9,237 nt of DNA from Candidatus Sumerlaeota bacterium (GTDB lineage: Bacteria > Sumerlaeota > T1SED10-198M): NCBI GenBank assembly GCA_003554345.1, contig PWGE01000032.1:1-9237 (forward strand). Direction: 5' to 3'. A program made the translations under genes and the position numbers. Positions 1 to 5,873 of this stretch are shown here, piece after piece (position 1 is the first letter of the stretch; each line of letters opens with the position of its first letter). The notes below the pieces were generated by a model that did no database searches, was not told where the DNA came from, and saw only the letters and a program-made list of their open reading frames with translations.

Positions 1-237
1 CAGAATAAAAAACTGGCCATGGAACTGGGAGAAAGTATGGACAGGCTTACGACTATTCGTATGTTGCGGGCGGCAGAAGGTATGATTCAGATGCTGCAGT
101 ATCTCTCTCTTCCCAGTGTTGTTATTGAGCTTTATAACATTGATCTGGAAGACGATATAGAATTTTATTCCTCCGAGGAAAATCTTTTGGCGCTCTCCCG
201 GGCAATGAAAAGTGGAGTTAAGGATTTTATAGAATGA
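1..237 (+). CDS. N-acetylmuramoyl-L-alanine amidase (Amidase_3), C-terminal part, cut by the left edge
   Basis: The reading frame is open from base 1 to the TGA ending at 237, giving 78 visible codons. An internal ATG at 19 is probably not the start, because the frame continues upstream and the family is much longer. The visible part matches the end of the zinc-dependent Amidase_3 fold. A helix (LRAAEGMIQMLQYL) is followed by LPSVVIELYNID, aligning with the family's 'mPavLvElgFlsN' strand, and then by the closing EENLLALSRAMKSGVKDFI helix. The Glu codon at 127-129 corresponds to the conserved catalytic/zinc-site Glu. Enzymes of this family cleave the MurNAc-L-Ala bond of peptidoglycan in the envelope. 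The usual 'GFLSN' is replaced by 'LYNID', a variation on a conserved turn. It precedes the GerMN gene by 31 bases and is probably in the same operon. The zinc ligands lie outside the window, so activity cannot be judged. Confidence 0.78.
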   Translation, partial: QNKKLAMELGESMDRLTTIRMLRAAEGMIQMLQYLSLPSVVIELYNIDLEDDIEFYSSEENLLALSRAMKSGVKDFIE

Positions 238-268
238 TCAATAATAAAGGGAAAGGCAATCATAAAAA

Positions 269-907
269 TTGACTGAAAACCGGAAGTTAAAAGATATATT
301 ATTTTCTCTTTATCAAACCCGAATACCTCTTAATGTAGTCCTTTTGCTCATTGTCCTTATCTTCTTTTTCACCATATTTATTGGTTTTTTCTTTTTTTCC
401 CGCATGTACTTTGGCACAGATGAACAGGTTATTAATGCTTCTCCAAGAACCGCGGAAGAGCCGGTCATTATTAATGAGAGAGAAGTGGGGGAGATTGTCG
501 TCTTGTTATATACCATGGATGGTGTTCACCTGGAAAAAGAACAATTACAGGTGGCCCTCTCTTCAGAATCTCATCAGAGATATAGAGAAATAATACAACT
601 GTTTATCAGAGGACCGTATAATAAGCGATTTCAGGACTTTTACTCTGAGGTAGAGGTGAAAAGTATGTTTGTTCAGGATGACATACTCATTGTGAATTTA
701 TCTGAAAACTTCCCGGCAAAGTTTGAAAATGCTTCCTTAAATACCACAATTGTTCACCTGTACAGCCTGATAAATACGCTGCTTATTAATATTCCTGACG
801 TGCAGGGGGTTCAGATTCTGATAGAGGGTACACCTCAGCAAACATTGAATGGCTGGATAGACATTTCTGTTCCCCTCCTCCTGAATCAGAGTATAATCAG
901 GGAATAA
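269..907 (+). CDS. Membrane-anchored GerMN-domain protein (GerM-like)
   Basis: This 212-residue protein has a short cytoplasmic N-terminus, one very Phe/Ile-rich membrane helix at about residues 21-44, and an extracytoplasmic GerMN domain at about 75-205. GerMN features seen are the IIQLFIRGPY segment (about 108-117), DDILIVNLSENF (137-148), and the closing LYSLINTLLINIPDV (164-178), VQILIEG (181-187) and NGWIDISVPL (194-203). GerMN domains are known from the sporulation/germination protein GerM, where they build envelope assemblies, but they also occur in non-sporulating bacteria, so spore function should not be assumed. The start is TTG: an in-frame TAA lies at 263-265, and the first in-frame ATG falls beyond the membrane helix. 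A GAAAGG at 251-256 gives a somewhat distant ribosome site. Its position directly after a cell-wall amidase is a recurring arrangement and suggests a shared role in wall remodelling. The next gene starts 7 bases after the stop. Confidence 0.85.
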   Translation: MTENRKLKDILFSLYQTRIPLNVVLLLIVLIFFFTIFIGFFFFSRMYFGTDEQVINASPRTAEEPVIINEREVGEIVVLLYTMDGVHLEKEQLQVALSSESHQRYREIIQLFIRGPYNKRFQDFYSEVEVKSMFVQDDILIVNLSENFPAKFENASLNTTIVHLYSLINTLLINIPDVQGVQILIEGTPQQTLNGWIDISVPLLLNQSIIRE

Positions 908-914
908 GGTCTGC

Positions 915-3041
915 ATGAAAATTCTACTGCCCAGAATTATCTCATGTGTTGGTATTATTGGTGTGGTTATATGGTCGCTGTACTGGTTTGCCTATTATAT
1001 AGGTCAGAATATCAATCTCTTCCGTTTTGTTTACCAGTTTATTGATAACTGGCAGGCTCCTTTTTACCGGGAAAATTTTTTGCTTTTTCCCTGGGGATAC
1101 CTGTCGTTTATTTTTATTATACTTTTTCTCACCACCTTACTGGGTTCGCTATTCATTGCAAAATGTATTCCCTATCTAAAACTGCGCTATCTCTTTGTGC
1201 AGGGTTTATGCCTGGGAATGGGAGTTATGGCTTTCTTATGGGAAAAAGCCGCAATTTTCAATCTCCTTAATCCTTATATGATTATTGCTTCTTTTCTGAT
1301 TTTTCTACTGATTATAATTTTTATGCCTTCCCGGGGTCGAGATAATATGCCGCTTCTGAAAGAGGAAAGTCGATGGGGAGGATGGGAGTACTTTTTCTTT
1401 TTTCTACTGGTGATTGTGAATGGTTTTATTCTCTATTGGGCAGTTTTTTATCCTGTAAGTTATTGGGACGGTCTGATATTGTACGTTCGTTATGCCCGGG
1501 AAACTTTTCTTATGGAAGGATTTCCTGTTCGTGTGACCCTGCAGGTAGGAGATGGGCTGGGAGCTAATTATCCTCACTTTTTTGAGGTTTTTTCAGCTGG
1601 TATTGCCGTATTATATGGAGTCTGGGATGATGTCGTTGCCCGGGTATTTCCTCCTCTTATGGGAATCGCTACTCAGGTCTTCATCTATTTGACAGGACGC
1701 TTGATTTTTCGTTCTTCACGACTGGCCCTGGTGGCGACCCTCCTCTTCAGGATAGTTCCTTATGTTGTAGCATATAATATTTATGCCTCTAATTATGCCA
1801 CTGCCATGGCAATGACGGCCCTGTTTTTTTATTACATCACAGCTTTTTTTAAGAACGGGGGATGGGGTTACTTTTTGCTGGCAGGATTGATTGCCGGATT
1901 TGCAGCACATTTGAATTATCTCATGCTCATATTGCCAGCATTTTTCGTATTTTCCGCCCTTGTCTACATGTGGAAAAACACAACCGTGAGGACGTGTAAA
2001 ATACTCTGGATAACCGTAGGGATATCGTTGGTCATTGCCAGTACCTGGTATATCCGCAATTTTATTGTCACAGGTAATCCTGTCTACGCCTTTTATCATG
2101 AAATTTTCGGGGGTAAGAATATAAATCCTGAGATTGAGGAGTTCTGTTTTAATGAGTGGCAGAGAAACGGCGATGGAATCGGAAATGGAATGTATGGCGA
2201 AACTCTGCGGGAAAAGATCGGAAATTCTTTTATTTTCTGGGTAAGTAACCCTGTTACGGGGTGGAAGGTGAATCCTTTTCTTATGGTCTTCTTTCTGCCT
2301 TCGCTGGTAGTAATTTTTTTAAAGAGGCGCCATTTGCCTTCCTTTATCTGGCTCTATCTCCTTTTTATACTCGCGCTTCTTTTTTATCATTACTGTATAT
2401 CCGGCCTCTATCTCTATCATATTATTATCGCTTTTCCGGTGGCTGCTTTAGTGGCAACTTATATTTTTACCTTTGGAGGAAAATGGCTTTTCCGGATTCT
2501 GGCAGTTTTATTAGCTCTCATGGCATTTTTCCCGGCAGGTATTTTTTCGATGTATGGTTTTAAGTTGACTGGTGCGGCCATGTATCGTGGTCAATATATC
2601 ACATCAATTGATTTGCTTCGTATGCCCGTACCAGAAAATCATGAGTTCTGGGAAATGAGATACGGACCGGAAGGAAAAATGTGGAGTTACATAAATGATA
2701 CGATAGCTCATCGCACTATTTTGACTCACGATAACCGTTATTTATGTTACAATGAAAACATTCGAATTGTTCATCTTGATGACTGGGATGTACAACAGGT
2801 GTATGATATGCAAACAGTAGAAGAAAAAATCGGTCATTTAAGGTCTCTTGGTATCAATTATTATCTCTATATTGAAAATGAGGATAATATGATTAATGAT
2901 GATGGTGAATTTTTGCGGGACTGGGTAGGATTGGATAAGATGATTGAAATGGGATATCTGGAAGAGAAATACCGTCCAGCTGATGAAGGACCGATATTGT
3001 ATCGTTTTCGCTATGTCCTTGACAGGAATGAGTCAGGTTGA
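915..3041 (+). CDS. Multi-spanning GT-C family glycosyltransferase (GT39/ArnT-like)
   Basis: This is a 708-residue integral membrane protein with about 12-14 hydrophobic helices between residues 10 and 546 and a soluble C-terminal domain at about 570-708. GT-C enzymes use a polyprenyl-phosphate-linked sugar as donor and act at the outer face of the membrane. The expected acidic residue of the first large loop is seen as YWDGLILYVRYAR (183-195, Asp185). The motif RNFIVTGNPVYAF (381-393) resembles the 'RN...TGNPVYPF' box common in prokaryotic GT-C proteins. The C-terminal part contains alternating strands and helices such as EEKIGHLRSLGINYYLYIE, as in other GT-C periplasmic domains. AAGGT at 906-910 overlaps the previous gene's stop and serves the ATG at 915. 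The two downstream GT2 genes would provide its donor. The acceptor (glycan, lipid or protein) cannot be read from the sequence. An O-mannosyltransferase or oligosaccharyltransferase-like role is possible, but family-level assignment is as far as I can go. Confidence 0.85.
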   Translation: MKILLPRIISCVGIIGVVIWSLYWFAYYIGQNINLFRFVYQFIDNWQAPFYRENFLLFPWGYLSFIFIILFLTTLLGSLFIAKCIPYLKLRYLFVQGLCLGMGVMAFLWEKAAIFNLLNPYMIIASFLIFLLIIIFMPSRGRDNMPLLKEESRWGGWEYFFFFLLVIVNGFILYWAVFYPVSYWDGLILYVRYARETFLMEGFPVRVTLQVGDGLGANYPHFFEVFSAGIAVLYGVWDDVVARVFPPLMGIATQVFIYLTGRLIFRSSRLALVATLLFRIVPYVVAYNIYASNYATAMAMTALFFYYITAFFKNGGWGYFLLAGLIAGFAAHLNYLMLILPAFFVFSALVYMWKNTTVRTCKILWITVGISLVIASTWYIRNFIVTGNPVYAFYHEIFGGKNINPEIEEFCFNEWQRNGDGIGNGMYGETLREKIGNSFIFWVSNPVTGWKVNPFLMVFFLPSLVVIFLKRRHLPSFIWLYLLFILALLFYHYCISGLYLYHIIIAFPVAALVATYIFTFGGKWLFRILAVLLALMAFFPAGIFSMYGFKLTGAAMYRGQYITSIDLLRMPVPENHEFWEMRYGPEGKMWSYINDTIAHRTILTHDNRYLCYNENIRIVHLDDWDVQQVYDMQTVEEKIGHLRSLGINYYLYIENEDNMINDDGEFLRDWVGLDKMIEMGYLEEKYRPADEGPILYRFRYVLDRNESG

Positions 3042-3082
3042 GGTAATGGTCTGCCGGCTTTTTGCTCAAAACAGAAAATATT

Positions 3083-3088
3083 AGGTGA
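3083..3088 (+). promoter_or_regulatory. Ribosome binding site deciding the start of the first GT2 gene
   Basis: AGGTGA at 3083-3088 lies 8 bases before the ATG at 3097. The longer in-frame GTG at 3085 lies inside this site and has no ribosome site of its own, so the ATG at 3097 is preferred. A further in-frame ATG at 3109 is also possible, using GAGATGGG just upstream. Confidence 0.5.
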
Positions 3089-3096
3089 AAATAGAG

Positions 3097-4044
3097 ATGG
3101 GTACAACAATGAAAGATGCTGCCAGTATTGTGATTCCGGTTTTTAATGAAAAAGGTAATATAAGTGAACTGGTGGAACGAGTCACCCGTGTATGTTTGGA
3201 TTGTTTTCGGAAATGGGAAATCATCATTGTAGATGATGGAAGTACGGATGGGACATATAACCAGCTTAAATCTTTATGTCAACGATTTTCCCATATAAAG
3301 GTTGTCCGGTTCAAGCAAAACTTTGGAAAAACTTCAGCTCTGGCAGCGGCATTTTCCATGATACATTATGAGGTTGTGATAACACTGGATGGTGACCTGC
3401 AGGATGTCCCTGAAGAAATACCCCACCTTCTTGAGACTTTTTCTGATGAAAATTATGATATGTTGATAGGATGGAAGTATCCGCGCAAAGATCCTTTCCA
3501 TAAGGTGTTGCCTTCGCGGTTCTTTAACTTATTTTTACGGGTTTTAACCGGCTGTCACTTTCATGACGTAAATTCCGGCTTTAAGGTCTTTCATAAAAGT
3601 GTTATCGGTGAGTTTCCTCTTTATGGTGATTTGCATCGCTTTATTCCTTATCTCCTGTCGCAAAAGGGGTTTAAGGTAGGAGAAAAAAAAGTGGCTCATC
3701 ATGAACGTCGATGGGGTCGTTCAAAATATACTTATAAACGTTTTCTTGGGGGGTTTCTTGATTCTCTGACGGTTATTTTTCTTCTCAAATTTCAGGAAAA
3801 ACCACTCCATTTCTTCGGTTCACTTGGTTTGATTATTGCCATGGTGGGTTTTGTTATTAATATTTATCTTACATTCCTCTGGGTGGGAGGGATTCCCATT
3901 GGACACAGGCCTTTACTCATCCTGGGAGTCCTCTTGTTTGTAGTGGGTGTGCAGTTTCTGGGTATAGGATTGATTGCAGAAATGATTCGCTTTGAAAATA
4001 AAAGATACGCTGATTACATTATTGAAGAGGTCATAGAAGAGTGA
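3097..4044 (+). CDS. Polyprenyl-phosphate glycosyltransferase, GT2 (ArnC/DPM1/GtrB-like) with two C-terminal membrane helices
   Basis: This 315-residue enzyme (from ATG 3097) transfers a sugar from a nucleotide donor to polyprenyl phosphate at the cytoplasmic face. The GT2 fold is complete: SIVIPVFNEKGNI near the start, VDDGSTDGT at 45-53, KQNFGK at 73-78, LDGDLQD at 97-103 with the metal-binding DxD, HDVNSGFKVF at 156-165, and HERRWGRSKY at 202-211 as the acceptor-side motif. Two membrane helices follow at about 239-260 and 271-295, the usual tail of the DPM1/ArnC/GtrB group. An in-frame GTG at 3085 would add four residues but overlaps the ribosome site. The stop overlaps the start of the next GT2 gene by four bases (GTGA), indicating translational coupling. 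The sugar (mannose, glucose, GlcNAc, Ara4N and so on) is not predictable from the visible motifs. Confidence 0.92.
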   Translation: MGTTMKDAASIVIPVFNEKGNISELVERVTRVCLDCFRKWEIIIVDDGSTDGTYNQLKSLCQRFSHIKVVRFKQNFGKTSALAAAFSMIHYEVVITLDGDLQDVPEEIPHLLETFSDENYDMLIGWKYPRKDPFHKVLPSRFFNLFLRVLTGCHFHDVNSGFKVFHKSVIGEFPLYGDLHRFIPYLLSQKGFKVGEKKVAHHERRWGRSKYTYKRFLGGFLDSLTVIFLLKFQEKPLHFFGSLGLIIAMVGFVINIYLTFLWVGGIPIGHRPLLILGVLLFVVGVQFLGIGLIAEMIRFENKRYADYIIEEVIEE

Positions 4045-4775
4045 AAGTATCCATCATTATTCCTGCTTATAATGAGCGAAAACGTTTACCTCGAACTTTG
4101 AGGATTATTTCAAATTATTTTATGAGTCATTCCTATAGCTATGAGATTATTGTAGTAAGTGATGGGAGTACTGATGGCACAGTAGAAACTATACAGAAGA
4201 TGGCTTTGGAAAATCTTTCTGTGATTGAGTATCAGCCTAACCAGGGCAAAGGTTATGCCGTTAGGAGAGGTTTTCAGGAAGCATCAGGAGATGTTATACT
4301 CCTGAGTGATGCAGACCTTTCGACGCCCATCTCTGAATATGGAAAACTTTACTCTTATCTTGAGCAGAGATATGAAGTGGCAATTGGTTCCAGAGGACTT
4401 AAGTCTTCTGAAGTGAATAAGCCCCAGCGATGGTACCGTCGTTGGATGGGAAAGAGCTTCAATAAAATGGTGAAACTCTTTTTATTAAAGGAATTTGAAG
4501 ATACCCAATGTGGTTTTAAACTTTTTACTGCAAAAGCTGTTCGTGAAATAACACCCTATATGTCGGTGAAGGGTTTTGCTTTTGATGTGGAAATAGCAGT
4601 CATAGCCATGAAAAAGGGTTTGAAAATTGTGGAAATCCCGGTAAAATGGTATAATAGCGAAGAATCAAGAGTGATAATCTGGCGTGACCCCTTGCGAATG
4701 ATAAAGGAACTTCTTTCTATTTACTGGAAAATGAAAATGGGGAAATATGAAAACAAGCAGGCTATTTCCCGTTAA
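4041..4775 (+). CDS. Dolichyl/polyprenyl-phosphate beta-glucosyltransferase-like GT2 (ALG5-like)
   Basis: This 244-residue single-domain GT2 protein has no tail membrane helices. Motifs seen are SIIIPAYNERKRLPRTL (4-20), VSDGSTDGT (39-47), NQGKGYAVRRG (67-77), LSDADLSTP (88-96) carrying the DxD, DTQCGFKLF (154-162) and GFAFDVEI (178-185). A basic segment, RVIIWRDPLRM, lies near residue 215. DTQCGFKLF with GFAFDVE is typical of the ALG5 / DPG-synthase group, which moves glucose from UDP-glucose to dolichyl or undecaprenyl phosphate. The start is GTG inside the previous gene's end (GTGA overlap), with AGAGG at 4025-4029 upstream. A tandem of ArnC-like and ALG5-like enzymes implies either two different lipid-linked sugars or a mixed function. 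Family assignment is firm, while the exact sugar and lipid are inferred from family only. Confidence 0.92.
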   Translation: MKVSIIIPAYNERKRLPRTLRIISNYFMSHSYSYEIIVVSDGSTDGTVETIQKMALENLSVIEYQPNQGKGYAVRRGFQEASGDVILLSDADLSTPISEYGKLYSYLEQRYEVAIGSRGLKSSEVNKPQRWYRRWMGKSFNKMVKLFLLKEFEDTQCGFKLFTAKAVREITPYMSVKGFAFDVEIAVIAMKKGLKIVEIPVKWYNSEESRVIIWRDPLRMIKELLSIYWKMKMGKYENKQAISR

Positions 4776-4968
4776 ATTCACAAGAAGAAATATCTGTTTT
4801 AGTTTTTCGACAGGAAGACATAGAAGGGGCTCTTAACGGCTGACTGAAGAGAGGCTTTTCTCATCCTGTATTGAATGAACAACTTTTCTTTGCCGTAGTG
4901 AAATGTAGTAGAGTGTAGAAGAAGATTGTATGGTATGTTTCAAAAGGTGACTTTAACAAGGAGTGCCT

Positions 4969-5082
4969 GTGATATATGTAAAAACAGGGCTTTTAAAATG
5001 TTCAGATGTAAAGAATTTTACAAGAGTTATAAAAAAAGCGGGAAATAACTTCCTACTCGGAAAAATTTTGCTAACCTTCTGA
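4969..5082 (+). CDS. Possible small protein, 37 residues, unknown
   Basis: A GTG at 4969 is preceded five bases earlier by AAGGAG (4958-4963), one of the best Shine-Dalgarno matches in the window. The frame runs to a TGA at 5080-5082 and encodes a basic peptide beginning (M)IYVKTGLLKCSDVKNFTR and ending NNFLLGKILLTF. I do not recognise it. It has one Cys and an amphipathic middle, with a mildly hydrophobic end but no clear membrane helix. It stands alone between the glycosyltransferase operon and the acetyltransferase gene, and could equally be the head of a decayed longer gene. It is listed because of the ribosome site only. Confidence 0.25.
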   Translation: MIYVKTGLLKCSDVKNFTRVIKKAGNNFLLGKILLTF

Positions 5083-5246
5083 TAAAATAAGAAATAGAGT
5101 TTACGAGAAAAAGGCTGAAAAAAATTATGTAACCTGAGAATGATTGGGAAACGCCTTTTTACTATATTGTTCTGAGAAAAATGAAACAAACAGCTGATGA
5201 ATATCTTCTGTTGCTGAAGGTATGCTGGCAGTGCAAGAGGGTGAAA

Positions 5247-5275
5247 TTGTGAAAATATTCAATATTGTATATAAA
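5247..5275 (+). promoter_or_regulatory. Candidate sigma70-type promoter for the acetyltransferase gene
   Basis: TTGTGA at 5247-5252 (4/6 match to TTGACA) and TATAAA at 5270-5275 (5/6 match to TATAAT) are separated by exactly 17 bases, in an AT-rich stretch. Transcription would begin near 5282, leaving a very short leader before the ATG at 5293. The assignment is by eye only. Confidence 0.4.
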
Positions 5276-5292
5276 GCACAGGGAGTGAAGGA

Positions 5293-5784
5293 ATGAACAA
5301 AGAGTTTGATATTCGCAAAGCGAAGATTATAGATGTCCCTACCATTAAAAAGTTAATTGATGACCATGCGGAAGAAGGGAAAATGATACGCAGGTCATTT
5401 GCCTATCTTTATGAAAATATTCGTGATTTTTTTGTTGTTCAGGCCGGTGGAAACGAGGTAGTAGGCTGTGTCGCCTTACATGTAGTCTGGGAAGACCTGG
5501 CCGAAATCAAATCACTGGTAGTAAGCAGTGCCTATCGCGGCAAAGGAATGGGAGAAGAACTTATTCAGGCCAGTTTAGATGAAGCCAGGACACTTAAGAT
5601 TCCCCGGGTTTTTGCTCTTACCGCCGTTCCTGATTTTTTTTATCGAATGAAGTTTAAGGTTATCCGGAAGAAAACCCTGCCTCACAAAATATGGGCCGAC
5701 TGTGTGAACTGTACGCATTTTCCGGATGACTGCCAGGAAATTGCTGTCGCAAAAAAAATATATTTGAAGAGAGATTTAAAGTGA
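5293..5784 (+). CDS. GNAT-family N-acetyltransferase, short N-acetylglutamate synthase-like (ArgA-like)
   Basis: This 163-residue protein has one GNAT domain. The N-terminal strand and helix read IRKAKIIDVPTIKKLIDD. Residues 57-68 (VGCVALHVVWED) and the strand EIKSLVVSSAYRGKG (71-85) lead into the acetyl-CoA pyrophosphate loop RGKGMG (82-87), followed by VFALTAVPDFFYRMKF (106-121). The tail LPHKIWADCVNC with FPDDCQEIAVAK carries Cys137, Cys140 and Cys147. It matches the signature of short, kinase-free N-acetylglutamate synthases ('PHKiW.DC.nCpkFp.CdEvA'), which acetylate glutamate in the first step of arginine synthesis. The ATG at 5293 has GGGAG at 5281-5285. The gene is followed after 89 bases by topA, which has its own likely promoter. 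No other arginine genes are in the window, so the substrate is inferred from the motif. GNAT membership is firm and the NAGS-like role probable. Confidence 0.88.
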   Translation: MNKEFDIRKAKIIDVPTIKKLIDDHAEEGKMIRRSFAYLYENIRDFFVVQAGGNEVVGCVALHVVWEDLAEIKSLVVSSAYRGKGMGEELIQASLDEARTLKIPRVFALTAVPDFFYRMKFKVIRKKTLPHKIWADCVNCTHFPDDCQEIAVAKKIYLKRDLK

Positions 5785-5807
5785 AGATGAGAAGGAATGG
5801 TTGCTTC

Positions 5808-5836
5808 TTTACTTTTAATATAAAAATTGATAAAAT
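5808..5836 (+). promoter_or_regulatory. Candidate sigma70-type promoter for topA
   Basis: TTTACT at 5808-5813 (4/6) and TAAAAT at 5831-5836 (5/6) are spaced 17 bases apart in the AT-rich gap before topA. Transcription would start near 5843, about 31 bases ahead of the gene. topA promoters are commonly supercoiling-sensitive in bacteria, but nothing in this sequence shows that directly. Confidence 0.38.
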
Positions 5837-5865
5837 TACAATCTTTATCTTCTGAATATATTAAC

Positions 5866-5873
5866 AAAGGGGA
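5866..5873 (+). promoter_or_regulatory. topA ribosome binding site, suggesting a TTG start
   Basis: AAAGGGGA at 5866-5873 touches the ATG at 5874, which is too close for normal initiation. The in-frame TTG at 5880 lies 7 bases after GGGG(A), the usual spacing. The TTG start would give MSNNTKKKNLLIVESPTK, a typical TopA beginning. Confidence 0.5.

Larger units (their letters stand above)
4776..5292 (+). other. 517-base region without a large gene
   Basis: No reading frame on either strand looks like a normal protein; the longest (4953-5189, minus) has no recognisable motif. I see a small ORF with a strong ribosome site (4969-5082), and a hairpin with AGTTAT (5025-5030) pairing ATAACT (5045-5050). 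CTCTT (4830-4834) pairs AAGAG (4847-4851) just after the glycosyltransferase operon, too weak to call a terminator. A good promoter lies at 5247-5275. Two short overlapping frames sit just before the acetyltransferase gene (5181-5252 and 5222-5296). Some stretches read like broken coding sequence, for example EEISVLVFRQEDIEGALNG at about 4784-4840, but I cannot identify a family. No tRNA or rRNA is evident. Confidence 0.5.

Noticed and set aside
1716-2099. 127-codon minus-strand frame
   Set aside because: Antisense inside the membrane part of the GT-C gene; Cys/His-rich composition is what antisense of hydrophobic codons gives.
4830-4862. Rho-independent terminator after the glycosyltransferase operon
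   Set aside because: The stem is only five pairs (CTCTT/AAGAG) with a 12-base loop and no uninterrupted T-run; too weak to list.
4953-5189. 78-codon minus-strand frame in the 517-base gap
   Set aside because: Phe/Lys-rich low-complexity translation, no motif and no convincing ribosome site; probably a product of AT-rich sequence.
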